This document shows, piece by piece, positions 1 to 10,094 of a stretch of 64,000 bases of DNA. The position numbers and the translations under genes were made by a program. The notes below the pieces were generated by a model that did no database searches, was not told the origin of the DNA, and worked only from the letters and a program-made list of their open reading frames with translations. Source of the stretch: Cylindrotheca closterium (lineage: Eukaryota; Bacillariophyta; Bacillariophyceae; Bacillariales; Bacillariaceae); contig CAKOGP040001869.1 in NCBI GenBank assembly GCA_933822405.4, positions 120,641 through 184,640 on the forward strand, written 5' to 3'. How positions within the stretch are numbered: position 1 is the stretch's first letter; each line of letters opens with the position of its first letter.

Positions 1-616
1 ACCCAGCCAACTATTTGCTGGAGGCCAGAGACAAATGCTTTCCAACTCCAGAGGACCCAAGATGCCCGACCGGACCAAATCCACCACTAGCATCATGGAA
101 AGTCAAGCCAGACTTGCGAAGATGAGGCAACTGGCAGAGGACGACAAGAAGAAACATCTAACTGGAAAATCCAAAACATCATCGAAAAAAGGTGCATTGT
201 CGAGTAAGGATTCCTTCTATGCCAATGTCGGAGACATTGATTTGGAAAAGGTCAGGAATACCAAGAGCAAATTTGCTAGGGAAGTGGAGGCCGAGGAATA
301 CGCCAAGAGTCGTCAAAAGGTGGTCGAATTGGAAAAGTTGGAAGGGACCAAGAACGCCGCCAAAAAGCGTCAAGACATCGAAACCAAGAGCTTTACCGTG
401 GAATACTTCTGCAAGACTTGCGGTACCCATAGTGTATTTCTCCCGAACAGTTGCGTGAATGCCAAGCATAATGTCAAAAAGAGACGCAAATTGGCTCAAC
501 AACAGACCAAGGAAGCCAAACGAACAAAGTTGCATCAGAAGAGTGCGGCCGATGGCGGATTGCGATTGGGTGCGGGTAACGAATGGGCTCGCCATATGAA
601 GGACTTTCATAGTTAA
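1..616 (+). CDS. Unrecognised basic protein with a CxxC...C...H motif, 5' open
   Basis: The frame is open from the left edge of the window to a TAA ending at 616. The first ATG is at 35 and a second, in a better context, at 62 (MPDRTKS), but the frame has no stop upstream, so the true start or an earlier exon may lie outside the window. The protein is very rich in Lys, with a charged helical middle (KFAREVEAEEYAKSRQKVVELEKLE). Near residue 126 a possible zinc site reads YFCKTCGTHSVF, followed by NSCVNAKHNVKKRRKL, giving CxxC then C and H ligands. The C-terminus ends WARHMKDFHS. Composition suggests a nuclear or nucleic-acid-binding protein, which is inference. I do not recognise the family. 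Confidence 0.6.
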   Translation, partial: PSQLFAGGQRQMLSNSRGPKMPDRTKSTTSIMESQARLAKMRQLAEDDKKKHLTGKSKTSSKKGALSSKDSFYANVGDIDLEKVRNTKSKFAREVEAEEYAKSRQKVVELEKLEGTKNAAKKRQDIETKSFTVEYFCKTCGTHSVFLPNSCVNAKHNVKKRRKLAQQQTKEAKRTKLHQKSAADGGLRLGAGNEWARHMKDFHS

Positions 617-785
617 ACAATAGAGGCTATTAATAGAATGACGCTACATGACATATTTTAGGCTTACGTAAAAATATGACATTGCCTAAGATTATAATCT
701 GTAACTGATTATGGGTGAAATCGAACGGCGGATAACAAAACTAGGAGAAGGCTATCCATAGAAAAGCGGCCAGCACATACTGCAC

Positions 786-1352
786 TTAGCTGGATTCCTT
801 CTCGCAGTGTTCCTTGTAAGCGGCTTCATCCATGAGGGATTCCAATTCACTTTCATCGCTGATAGTCATCTTGATGAACCAACCATCATCTTCAGCACCA
901 GTGTTGACCAAGGCGGGTTCGTCAGTCAAAGTATCGTTAATTTCCGTTACACTTCCAGTGACGGGGGCATAGACGTCAGAAGCAGCCTTGACGGACTCGA
1001 CACTGCCAAAGGACTCTCCCTTTTCGAATTCATCCTCAAGCTCGGGAAGGTCAACAAAGACAATGTCACCCAAAGCAGCCTGGGCAAAGTCAGTTACTCC
1101 AACGGTACCAACACCTCCGTCGACGGTGATGTATTCGTGAGCTAACAGTAGAAATGAAGCAAGGACCTATGAGAACAGAGCGAAACCATCTCAATCAAGA
1201 TTTGACAACAACCGCAGCAAAGACGTACCGGGAGTGTAGTACGTGGAGGCAAATCGGAGTGATGCGAATTGGGGAGCAACGACTTGAGTTCTCAAGGTTC
1301 TAGCAACGGAACGGCGTGCGATGGACCGGGCAAATGTAGCAGCAGTAGACAT
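786..1352 (-). CDS. GCSH: Glycine cleavage system H protein, mitochondrial
   Basis: Two exons, complement(786..1141, 1229..1352), 159 aa. The intron 1142..1228 starts GTACGT and ends AG, and splicing restores HEYITVDGG at the start of the H-protein fold. The lipoylation site lies in SVESVKAASD, with the lipoyl-lysine at about residue 93. The H protein shuttles the aminomethyl group among the P, T and L proteins of glycine decarboxylase in the mitochondrial matrix, a key photorespiratory step in diatoms. The first exon encodes an Arg/Ala/Ser-rich amphipathic presequence (ARSIARRSVARTLR), as expected for mitochondrial import. Length and motif order match the family; only the intron ends are inferred. 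Confidence 0.93.
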
Positions 1353-1702
1353 GATAGGTTTGGCGGTGAATACAAAGAAGATACAGTAGCAAAGGTCGTT
1401 TCGAGAACTGGATTGGTTGTTGCGATATCCTGATGTGCAGCCTCTGTCAGTGTCGCACTCAGACAACATGAGTGACACATTGACTATTACGTCATTGATC
1501 GATGATTAAATCAATCGATCTAGTCCAATACCTGTTCGATCTAGTCGACCAACCAGATGTCGACAAAAAATAACTTCCGCCGAACGCTGTTTCCATTCAT
1601 TTCATTCCTTGTCGTGTTTCCTCCGTTTCGGCTCTAGTAGCATCCCTCTCCTCTTTGCATTAAAACTAGGACTCAACCTCCAATTGGAGTATCGATTGAA
1701 CA
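1353..1702. other. Intergenic, shared 5' region of divergent genes
   Basis: This stretch separates GCSH (minus) from the small protein at 1703 (plus), so it should hold both promoters. It is AT-rich around 1500-1520 (ATCGATGATTAAATCAATCGAT) and contains TC-rich runs near 1600-1660. I see no gene or RNA here. Confidence 0.5.
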
Positions 1703-2248
1703 ATGCCACCACACAGTGTTTCTGGTGATGAGCTATGGGACGTTGATGAGGGTGCTGCAGTAGTGCCAGAGATTCCCGAAGGCGAATTTCTTGCCTTGCA
1801 TCGTTCCACTGGAGGAAAAGCAGTTTCCTTTTGGGACTCTGTCAGTTTCCGAGAAATTGCACCATTGACTGAGATTTCTGATGAAGAAATTGCCAATGTT
1901 TGGTACAGTGATGATGAATACGCCAAAATTAAAGAACATGTCACGGCTACCTTGAAGCGAGTGGCCAATGGCGAGCCCGCTGATTTGGAAGACGGATACT
2001 GCATGAGAGGGCTGGAAGGAAGGACCAAGTTTGGTGGAAGGAGGCGAAAGAATAACAAATCCGCTGCCCTCGATGCTGTTTGGAGTACGCAAATCCAACA
2101 ATGGAAAAAGAAGCAAAGCAATCCAATTCAAATTGCTGCTGCCTACAAAATACATTCTTTGCGGGCCAGATATCCCGCCATTGAAACTGGACAACGAGAT
2201 GCACGCTTTGTGAAAGACTTCATGGGCCCAATTCCGAAAAAAGAATGA
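1703..2248 (+). CDS. Lineage-specific protein with SDEE-WYS-RGLE motifs (copy 1)
   Basis: Intact single-exon ORF of 181 aa starting MPPHSVSGDE. It has no signal peptide and no membrane segment. The central block contains VSFWDSV, ISDEEIANVWYSDDEY, IKEHV and MRGLEGRTKFGG, then a basic stretch and a Gln-rich helix (AVWSTQIQQWKKKQ). The same motifs in the same order and spacing occur in the protein encoded at 57288..57797, so the two are paralogues of one family. I know of no experimentally assigned function; the charged, helical composition fits a soluble regulatory or nuclear protein, which is a guess. The stop is at 2246..2248. Confidence 0.8.
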   Translation: MPPHSVSGDELWDVDEGAAVVPEIPEGEFLALHRSTGGKAVSFWDSVSFREIAPLTEISDEEIANVWYSDDEYAKIKEHVTATLKRVANGEPADLEDGYCMRGLEGRTKFGGRRRKNNKSAALDAVWSTQIQQWKKKQSNPIQIAAAYKIHSLRARYPAIETGQRDARFVKDFMGPIPKKE

Positions 2249-2754
2249 AAATCCCGAGCTAGATACCTGTACGAGTACCAAAAGTAAACTACTGTATAAA
2301 AACTATTAGACGAAAAGCAATTTTCTACTACTTAGACTGGCGAAGCAAATTTTCATGCTCCTAAAGGAAAGTGAAAATTGCTCCAGAAGATTAGAGAAGA
2401 CGCTGACTGCCATTGACGTTGTCTTTTCACCGTTTTTGCTTCTTCTCGTCGTCTTCTTGTCCAACAATAGTCCCGGATTGAACACGATACCACTATATTG
2501 CGAAGACGAAGAACGAATGATCAAAGTTCCAAACTAAGACGACAAGAGAAGAGGAAGAATGAACTATATAATTTCCAAGCTTACTGGATTCCCCACACAG
2601 GACTTAGATTGTTAAAAAATGGGTAGAAATCACAACGAAAAGTAAGAACATGAAAACTTCTTCTATCATGCGAGGTTCACTATTGATTTCAAAGGAAACT
2701 AATACAACGAGCCAATGCAATGTGACCAAGCACCGCATAGCTTTCTCGTAGCAG
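2249..2754. other. Intergenic, no gene seen
   Basis: Convergent 3' regions of the 1703 gene and the LRR pseudogene. Short open frames here have no recognisable composition. Nothing else seen. Confidence 0.5.
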
Positions 2755-4235
2755 TCAGAATGTTTCACCCAACCCATCATACTTTGCAGACGATTCTCCC
2801 GAGTCATCCGTTGGTTTGTAGTAACGGATTTTCACTGCTCTTTCAACAACACGAGTGAATAAATTCAATGGCAAAGCGCCTGGCTTTTTCCGAGGTATCG
2901 CTGTCCTCCACGATTCAGCATGGACCAAAAAAACTGTCTCCAAATGAGTATCCTCTTGCCTGCTGAGATACCGGGAGATACCAAGTCGTTCTAGACTTGT
3001 GTTCTGCATTGAAAAATGAAGAAATCGTCGAAAGTCTTCGCGTTTGTACAGAAGACTTTCTAAGGATGAAAAGTTTCTAAGCACTTTCATCCGAGGAAGC
3101 TTTTCTGCAAATCGCAGGATATCACTTCAACCAATATGAATATGGCTTAGGATCAGCGTCTCCAAGCGGCAGCTGTCTCCAAGTAGTACGACAGCCAATG
3201 GCTCCAAGTTAAACTTAACACAACCGCATAGTTCTAGCGTCGTCAGATTTCTCAAGTTCGGTAGAATGGCAGTAGAAAATGACCCTCTGCGATCCATTGC
3301 GGTAACACTAAGACTTCTCAACGAAATGTTGGGCTTTCTGATCTTGCCAGGATGGAAGCCAAAATTGCTTGTCAAACAAATTGCTTGTCAAACAATCCAA
3401 AGACCCACACAATTTAACACTTTCAAGCTTGCAATCAACACTTTCAAGCCATAGAAGAAATCTCTCGACGTTTCTAGAGCACCATGCTTCAATTGATGTC
3501 AATTCTAAATGACGAAGCGTTGGGTGATTCTGGGGAGACATAAATAGTCGCGGCAATGTTGCAGCGTCAATTCGTTTGGTTAAAATCAGATCAAGACGCT
3601 CCAATGTCGTATTGCCCTCGAAACCGTCAACGAGAGCTTCACTGACACCGGGGAGTGAGAGGTTTCCAGTCACTGAGAGCCTCTCTAGAGCGTTGGTTAG
3701 TGATAAACACTGAGACAACGCTAACATTTGTGGTAGCGTAATTGTGTGTACATCTGAGCCCGAAAGCGAAACATCTCGCACCAACCCACTCAAAATTCCA
3801 GAAGCGAGACAATAAAACGATGCAACATCATGCATGGAGCCCTGAAACTTCAATCTATCCACTTTGCCGTAACTTGCGCCTAGAAGCACCAAGAACGCCC
3901 GCGAAGAATTGTATTGCAGTCCACAAAACATCATTTTTTTTCTACCTCCTGCTATCGCTTCGCAATAGATCGAGTAGCCGTTGATAAATTTCGGATTCAG
4001 CATTGACCGTACCACGGATACAAAGGTGATTAAACTCTTTTGCGATGGCCCAGCCGTCTTGGCCCCACTTCCTTGCAGTGTCAAAATCATTGTCAATAGA
4101 AAATGAGACAGAAAAATCTTCGGAATCATCCCTAGAGCTATCATCAAAGGACTCCTCCTCGTCGCTGTTTAATTCCTCATCGCCAAAGTCGTCGTCAGAG
4201 AAACTGTCACCATGCTCAATCAATTTATCTTGCAC
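2755..4235 (-). pseudogene. Leucine-rich-repeat protein, broken by several lesions
   Basis: Reading on the minus strand, an acidic N-terminus (SFSDDDFGDEELNSDEE) is followed by LRR-like segments such as ALERLSVTGNLSLPGVSEAL, TTLERLDLILTKRID, PTLRHLELTS and LRNLTTLELCG, ending near ALPLNLFTRVVERAVK, a C-terminal type common in diatom LRR proteins. The reading frame breaks three times. It shifts by one base just before a TAG and an A8 run at about 3935-3950. It shifts again at a perfect 16-bp tandem duplication (3362..3377 and 3378..3393), where omitting one copy restores frame. It then meets an in-frame TGA at about 3125-3127. No in-frame ATG opens the first segment. A complex intron structure could explain one break but not the duplication or the TGA, so I call it a pseudogene or a null allele. 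Confidence 0.75.
3362..3393. repeat. 16-bp perfect tandem duplication, frame-shifting
   Basis: The unit aaattgcttgtcaaac occurs twice back to back inside the LRR reading frame. Because 16 is not a multiple of 3 it shifts the frame. With one copy left out, the upstream frame (ending SLDCL) runs directly into the downstream frame (SNFGFHPGKI). Confidence 0.9.
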
Positions 4236-4548
4236 TTTTCACGATGGAAAATGAGAGATGATAGGAGATACTGTACTCGTACCTGGTACCGTACACTGTA
4301 CTATTTGTGAACGATGTTGGTGTGAAAGCGTTTCCGTTGATCAACAATCATCAACAACAAATGAAAATTGTGTCATTTTTTCTCTCCCGTCTGTTCTTCG
4401 TCAGATATGTAGATTGACGAAATATCGAATTCTGGATTCTGGATTCTCTGGCCATACCGAGAGTTAACCATCATCTCCCAAAACCCATCACCTCCCAAAA
4501 CCCATCACCCATCACCATTTTGTGAGCGACTTTCAAACAGAAGGGTAC
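4236..4548. other. Intergenic with a TACC/GGTA-rich cluster
   Basis: Holds the promoter side of the RsmE-like gene. A run of GTAC/GGTACC elements lies at 4269-4303 (TACTGTACTCGTACCTGGTA then CCGTACACTGTACTA). A short direct repeat of cccatcacc/cccaaaac elements lies at 4476-4516. No coding sequence seen. Confidence 0.5.
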
Positions 4549-5739
4549 ATGACGCCAAGCTCACGATCTACTTTCCTTTCACAGCGGTTGGGTCTTATTT
4601 TCTCAGTGATGCTGCTTCCAGGAACGACGACATGTATACGAGGTTTCACACCACACGTGACCAAGTTTTCCCACTGCCGATCCTTTCATTCGACGACGAC
4701 TCGTTTTCTAAACCGATTCTTGTTTGACAATCTAGAAACCAAGAGTGACGATGCTTTCAATACAACCAATACCTCGGAGACTGTTCCAAGAGTCATATTG
4801 GCAAAGGATGATTACCGGACTGTTCATGCTGCCAAGACACTAGGACTTTCAAATGGCGACAAAATACGAGCTGGTGTTGTCAGCTGTGGGGAGCACGATG
4901 GACTATGGACTGATGATGCAACAATTGAATGGATTCCAGAAGGAAAAGTGAAGAAACCAGAGGTTCAAAAGAACGGCAACCCACCAGGATCGCTTTCCAT
5001 TCAACTCGACAACTTGCTTCCACCCGATGCTCCATCAGATCAGATATTAGTCAGCCTACTTTTGGCACTTCCACGGCCGTGAGTTTCTATTGTTGCAATG
5101 TTCGCGAGACAGACAAGGAGGTTGCCTCGGTACTATACTTTGACTGTATCTCACCCCTTTTGTCTACGTCTGCCTACCATTGGATGGCCGCCCTCTCTTT
5201 CACCTCTGAAAAGACTTCAATTAGGTCGAATGTTGCCGATGATTTCTCAAATGGGGGTTGACCAGCTTATCTTGACGTCTGCGGATAAGGTTCCAAAGGA
5301 CTACTTTGGCTCTCACTTGTTTCGAAAACCAGAAAAATTGCAAGAACTGATGATTGAAGGTCTATGTCAAGCAGGAGATGTCCGACTTCCGAAACTCAAG
5401 ATCATTCGCAACCTACGACGGTTCTTGGACGAAGACTTGGAAGAAGTTTTTCCTGCAGCCGAATATGCCCGAGTAATTGCACACCCAAAGAGAGCTAGCG
5501 ACACGAAAGATCCGTTACGGATGGGCCAAGTCAAGTTTCCAGTAAACTCTCCCCCACGAATGGTGGTAGCAGTAGGACCTGAAGGAGGCTGGACGGAGCC
5601 AAATGAATTGGATTTGTTTCAAAAGCATGGATTCCAACAGTGTACTTTGGGGACTCGAACACTACGAAGTGATTGTGCCGTTGTGAGTCTGTTGGGGTTG
5701 GCTCATGAGGCTTGCTATCAACAAGGTCAAGGCTCATAA
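4549..5739 (+). CDS. RsmE-family rRNA (uridine-N3) methyltransferase, organellar
   Basis: Two exons, 4549..5078 and 5214..5739, 351 aa. The intron begins GTGAGT and ends AG at 5212-5213; splicing joins LALPRP to LQLGRMLPMISQMGV, the usual RsmE transition into the SPOUT domain. The catalytic-domain signatures are clear: a Gln/Ala-Gly region (EGLCQAGDVRLPKL), then VAVGPEGGWTEPNELDLF and TLGTRTLRSDCAVVSLL, which form the deep trefoil-knot SAM site. The family methylates U1498 of small-subunit rRNA. An Arg/Ser/Thr-rich N-terminus (FSHCRSFHSTTTRFLNRF) suggests import into an organelle, mitochondrion or plastid. The first open codon of the frame is a GTG at 4522; I chose the first ATG. Confidence 0.85.
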
Positions 5740-6095
5740 TAGTGAAGAGATTGAGAGCCGCATCCCATCAAGCGTTAATTGACTGGGAGGGTACAAATGT
5801 GTAATTAGTTGCAGTCCGATCCGAAACCTTTGACTTTTCATTTCGACGAAGCATTCGAAGCGGTCGATTGAGAATTCGTGTCATGATCAAGAATTTGTGT
5901 CACGCGTCAAAACAATAATTTAAGGAATGAGATGAAAATAAACCATCAAACTCGTTCACGACAATAACAGCCTCATCTCCGAATTGTACATAACCAACTC
6001 ATCTTATTTGGTGCGAGGCATCAAGGCACCAATAGATCGTTTACCTACTCCATTGTTGAGAGGCCGCGCTTCAAGTTCACAAGTGCTAGTCCACA
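5740..6095. other. Intergenic, no gene seen
   Basis: Between two plus-strand genes; it should contain the terminator of the first and the promoter of the second. No feature recognised. Confidence 0.5.
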
Positions 6096-7438
6096 ATGAA
6101 TTCTGAATTGGTTCCGTTTCAAGCGAACCCACGACTCGCAGGGGAAATTGGTTTGGGGCTATCAGCCGTCTTGTGGCTTGTAGCATCGTGGCGTCTAGTC
6201 TTCCATTTGTTTGTGCGGAAACAAGATGATAGCGAAAATGATGTAGACGAAGAATCTCCGACAAACGACCCAATGTCATCAAGTTGGTGCCAATGCACTC
6301 CTTCATCATGGTTCACACGACGGAGATCATTTCATACATTGCTGTGGATGTCTCAAACTATTGAAATATTTGCGTGAGTGAAATAGAAATGGTGAAAATC
6401 TTCCTTCTGCAAACGTGCATCCATCTCATATTTTCTTTCTGTAGGTACATCAACATATCTGGTCTGCATCCGTTGACAAAGACGCCAAGCTTTGCCGAAG
6501 AGCTTGGGTACATATTATTGGATGTGACAGGACGATCAGTACTGGAACTCTTGTCATTTGCAACCATTACAGGGCTTTGGCTCAAGACTGCTCTAAGGTC
6601 AGGGCCAACAAGAGGCTTGGGTCAAGGACATGACTTTCGGATTCGACTGTTTCCAGCACTGTTCTTGGTCACCGTTCTTCTCCTAGTTGTATTATCTGCA
6701 TCCTTGTCGACGGTTGTCTCTTTAGATGATCGATCTGGTAGTCTACAGAAGATTCAGAACTCGGATCTATCAAGGATTCAACTCTTGCTGGAAGCCGTTG
6801 CCTGGGGTCTTCACTCCCTAGTGGTTTTCGAATGTTTATTGTTGACGTGGAAGCGAATAGAGACAGTGGTGGAGCCATCTAGGGAGCGCAGAATACTGCT
6901 TTGCAAAGCAGTTTTGCCAATGTTGACAACGGCCGTGCTGTATCTTATCCGTTGTCTATGGCTTGTTGGCATTTACTTTCACATTCGAGGAACACAACGT
7001 GGATCTTGGTATTGGTGGATTGCCTTTCAGTGGTGCCCCACGTTACTTTCCGTCAGCATGCTTCTCTACTCGGCACGAAAACGCGACCAAACGACAACAG
7101 GCCAGCTGCAGGAGCCCCTGCTTCGACCAGCAAGACCACCCGCTGAAGCCTTTCTTGCATTCTCTAGGCACCGCAACGGCGAAGATGTTGACGATTCCTT
7201 TATTCTGAACAGTCCATCTGCAAGAGCGCTGATATCAGAAGTGGAATCAATATCTGACGTTGGGAGTGTTGAAGACCTCGAAAGTCGATCTTCTCGTAGT
7301 CAAGAAAACGAAAGGGCACCGCCCCCAACCGAATCATGCATAAGAGCAAATCTTCAACCATCCAAGCGACAGAGTGAGATGGAAGGACACGAAGAGCTCA
7401 ATACTGAGCTGCAACTTGCGCAAATGACTGAGAAATAA
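6096..7438 (+). CDS. Seven-pass membrane protein, possibly THH1/TOM1/TOM3-like
   Basis: Two exons, 6096..6373 and 6445..7438, 423 aa. The 71-nt intron starts GTGAGT and ends CTGTAG, and splicing reads IEIFAYINISGLHP. I count about seven hydrophobic segments, including LGLSAVLWLVASWRLVFHLF, FPALFLVTVLLLVVLSASLS, a segment around VAWGLHSLVVFECLLLTW, LPMLTTAVLYLIRCLWLVGI and WWIAFQWCPTLLSVSMLLY. The C-terminal ~110 residues are hydrophilic and Ser/Glu-rich. The layout (an ELGYILLDVTGRSVLELLSFA helix, then LLEAVAWGLHSL) recalls the TOM1/THH1 family of membrane proteins, but the similarity is weak, so this is tentative. There is no plastid presequence. Confidence 0.75.
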
Positions 7439-7458
7439 TAGCTTTTGATTTTCTATTT

Positions 7459-8511
7459 TTATCCAGATGACTCCTCGTCACCGCCTGCAGCGTCGTCGTC
7501 TTCGTCGTCCTCTTGTGATCCGCCACGGCCTCCAACAACTGGTCCAACGACAAACTTCTCAGAGTCTACTCTCTTTGATGCTGTCACGCCATCTGGAAAG
7601 ATGAGACGATCCATTCGAAGGACATCCTTCAGCACAACACCAGTGCAGTCAAGTTCGATTTGTTCTGGTATCGGGGCACCTTCTTCAACGAGGCACTCAA
7701 TATGCTTGCTCACTGGGATGATGAAACCATCACGTCTCAACGCGAGACTCTCCTCTGTGTTGGCGAAAACAATAGGAATCTTCAGTGGTCGGCCTGGGAA
7801 GTATCGAACAAAGTTAGCACAGTAGATGCTTCCTTGGACAGGGTGTCTCTGGACATTGCGTGGAACAACGCGGTGGACTGTTCCTTCGGTATCGCTTTCA
7901 TCTTCGAACACAGTAAGATCGTACACTCGGCTTTCGAATCGTCGATGGAATCGATCCAATTCACGTTGTAGTGTGGGCCATGGGGTTTTCAACATTGTCT
8001 TGGATTCTGGAGTGTTGGAAAGCACTCCAAGGTTGGGGTCACTTCCATACAACATACCAGGAATCATTTTGGCATATCGCAGTCTTCGGCAAGCGTTGCT
8101 TCCTTCTTCTTCGCGAATGTATGATTGCAACGTTCGGATATTTAGCGCTTGTTGCGCTTCGTTTCCAAGACCCTTGTCTACTCTAGGAGCACCATATTCG
8201 CTGCCTTTGCCTTTCTTTTCTGGGATGTCAATATCAGCTACCCCAAGTTGTTCCAAGACTTCATCGGGAATGATAAAGCCATCACTCGCAGTGTCTTCTG
8301 AACTTTCAAAGTTGGCTTCAAGAAAGGCGGCAACCTTTGGATCTGCGTCCACAGCTTCTTGCGTCAGTCCACTGACGAGTTGGCTAACATCCTCGACCTT
8401 GTAAGCAGAAGACAAAGCTCGGTTGCTGCATCTACTGCCACCTTGGAAAGTAATCGGTCGTTGAACAGAAATCAAACGAGATATCAAGGAATAGGAACGG
8501 ATTCGAGACAT
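7459..8511 (-). CDS. Ribosomal protein bL25, mitochondrial type
   Basis: Single exon, 350 aa. The start is the ATG at 8511 (MSRIRSYSLISRLIS), which gives an Arg/Ser-rich mitochondrial presequence; the frame stays open upstream but without coding character. The bL25 core begins near SNACRRLRYAKMIPGMLYG, the hallmark of the L25/TL5 family that binds 5S rRNA in bacteria, and continues through a C-terminal beta domain (FIIPVSKHIECLVEEGAPIP, IELDCTGVVLKDVLRMD). About 100 residues lie between the presequence and this core, longer than in bacteria. The end is an acidic tail (SQEDDEDDDAAGG). It converges on the 7-TM gene, with about 20 bp between stops. Confidence 0.85.
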   Translation of the reverse strand: MSRIRSYSLISRLISVQRPITFQGGSRCSNRALSSAYKVEDVSQLVSGLTQEAVDADPKVAAFLEANFESSEDTASDGFIIPDEVLEQLGVADIDIPEKKGKGSEYGAPRVDKGLGNEAQQALNIRTLQSYIREEEGSNACRRLRYAKMIPGMLYGSDPNLGVLSNTPESKTMLKTPWPTLQRELDRFHRRFESRVYDLTVFEDESDTEGTVHRVVPRNVQRHPVQGSIYCANFVRYFPGRPLKIPIVFANTEESLALRRDGFIIPVSKHIECLVEEGAPIPEQIELDCTGVVLKDVLRMDRLIFPDGVTASKRVDSEKFVVGPVVGGRGGSQEDDEDDDAAGGDEESSG

Positions 8512-8852
8512 GTCAGTGGTGCATGTGACAAGGTTGTGTGATGTGTTACTGTTTATTGTCTCTTTTCGTCTGAGCCACGGATCCGTTGACGGACAATTTT
8601 GAGGGTATTGCGAGAGAGAGTTTATCCGGGGGAGCGAATTCTTCATGCCCCCACTCACCACCAAGGATACCGGTAGAGTCACAACACTTTGTATTTCCAT
8701 CCTAATACATCGTATTAATATCTGAGGGTTAATACTACTAAAGTACTGCACGAGATATAGGTTGTTGATGACTAGCTTGAGTAAGGCAATCATACGTGAT
8801 TCAATTGAGTACAACTCTACAAGTATCTGATTTATCTGATGATTCTGTAACA
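8512..8852. other. Intergenic, no gene seen
   Basis: Lies between the bL25 start and the HisG stop, both on the minus strand. AT-rich (around 8690-8830). The open frame running through it has a composition unlike either neighbour. Confidence 0.5.
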
Positions 8853-9843
8853 TTACATTCGAGAATTTTCCAATTCCAATACCAAAATATCTGTAGCCCC
8901 GATATCGTGGAGGGCATCCATTTTCTCTGGAACTTCCTTCTTTAGCACGAGAGAAGATACTGCTTTCATTCCATCTGCTTCCAAGTTTGTGATGGTGGGC
9001 GATCTCTTTCCTGGAGAGACTTCTAGTGCCTTCGGCAGGAGATCTTCCGAGATGTTGTACATAACCAAGCAGTACTTTGTAGCTGTGATGAATCCTTCGA
9101 GACGCTTTCTGATAAGGTCTACTAGATCCTTGTGGGTAGAGTTGGGGTTAGCAATAAGCATAGCTTCTGTCTCCAATACTTCGTGGACAACCTCAAGACC
9201 GGCCGCCTAAATCAAACAGTCCGTTAGACGACGATCTTGAAAACAAAAAGGGGACATCCAGTTCACATGGTCCCTCAAAGATCCTCCATAAAACACTTAC
9301 CCTCATTGTGGTTCCTGTTTCCACAAGATCGACAACAGCATCTGCCAAACCTAGGCCACAGGCTGCTTCGACGGATCCGGAAATAAAGCTTATAGTTGTA
9401 TTAGTTCCCTTCTTCTCGTCGATCAATTTGAAAAATTCCTTGGTGGTCTCTGGGAAACTAGTGGCAATTCGTTTTCCAGCAAGCATTTCGACATCGGTAA
9501 TTTTCTTTACGACAGGAGCTTGAACAGAAAGCTTGCACTTTCCAAATCCAAGGTCCATCACTCTGTCGACGGTTACACCACTTTCCTTCACGACGTCCCA
9601 ACCAGTAATCCCGACGTCAATATCACCTTTTCCAACGAATGTGGCAATATCCTTGGCTGGCAGGAAGATCAAAGTAATTGGAAGTCCTGCTTTGCAGATA
9701 GCAACATCCAATCGATCGGCTCTGTTGAATTCAATACCTGCGCCCTTCAACATTTTCACGACCTTTTCGTACAAGCGTCCCTTCTTTGGGATGGCGAATT
9801 TGCAGTATCCTTCAGGACTAGAGTTGGGTGCGGAAGCGGACAT
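8853..9843 (-). CDS. HisG: ATP phosphoribosyltransferase, long form
   Basis: Two exons, complement(8853..9206, 9301..9843), 298 aa, the size of the bacterial long-form enzyme. The intron is GTAAGT...TTTAG, 94 nt, phase 0. The enzyme couples ATP and PRPP in the first step of histidine synthesis. Visible landmarks are the N-terminal FAIPKKGRLYEKVVKML, a periplasmic-binding-like core with DIDVGITGWDVV, the PRPP-binding region (ISGSVEAACGLGLADAVVDLVETGTTMR), and a C-terminal regulatory domain (IANPNSTHKDLVDLIRKRL ... DALHDIGATDILVLELE) that binds histidine in long-form enzymes. I see no signal peptide or clear transit peptide after this ATG; an upstream targeting exon cannot be excluded. Confidence 0.92.
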
Positions 9844-10094
9844 GATTGATGAAGTTTATTCTTTGGAGGTTGGAGTAGATTCGTGGTTGAGGCGTTGAAT
9901 GGAGGCAAAGATGGGGAGAGTTCAGGTTTTGCGATTTGGGAATCATATCGAAGGTGCGTCGTTTGCATTCCCAACCAATGAGAATTCTACGGTTGTAGTT
10001 TCGGTCGGTCGCCGTACGGGCGACTGTTGCTTGATTATTGGAGGATGCAGATGATTGATGATTCAATGGACTAGTATGGTAAGGGACTTTACCA

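Noticed and set aside
2755..4235. LRR locus as an intact multi-exon gene
   Set aside because: A candidate intron at the first break (GTAGAA...TTTCAG) leads to a stop, and the 16-bp duplication and in-frame TGA are not removed by any plausible GT-AG pair I found.
8512..8853. N-terminal extension of the bL25 frame up to 8853
   Set aside because: The extra ~114 residues have no coding character, whereas the ATG at 8511 begins a typical mitochondrial presequence.
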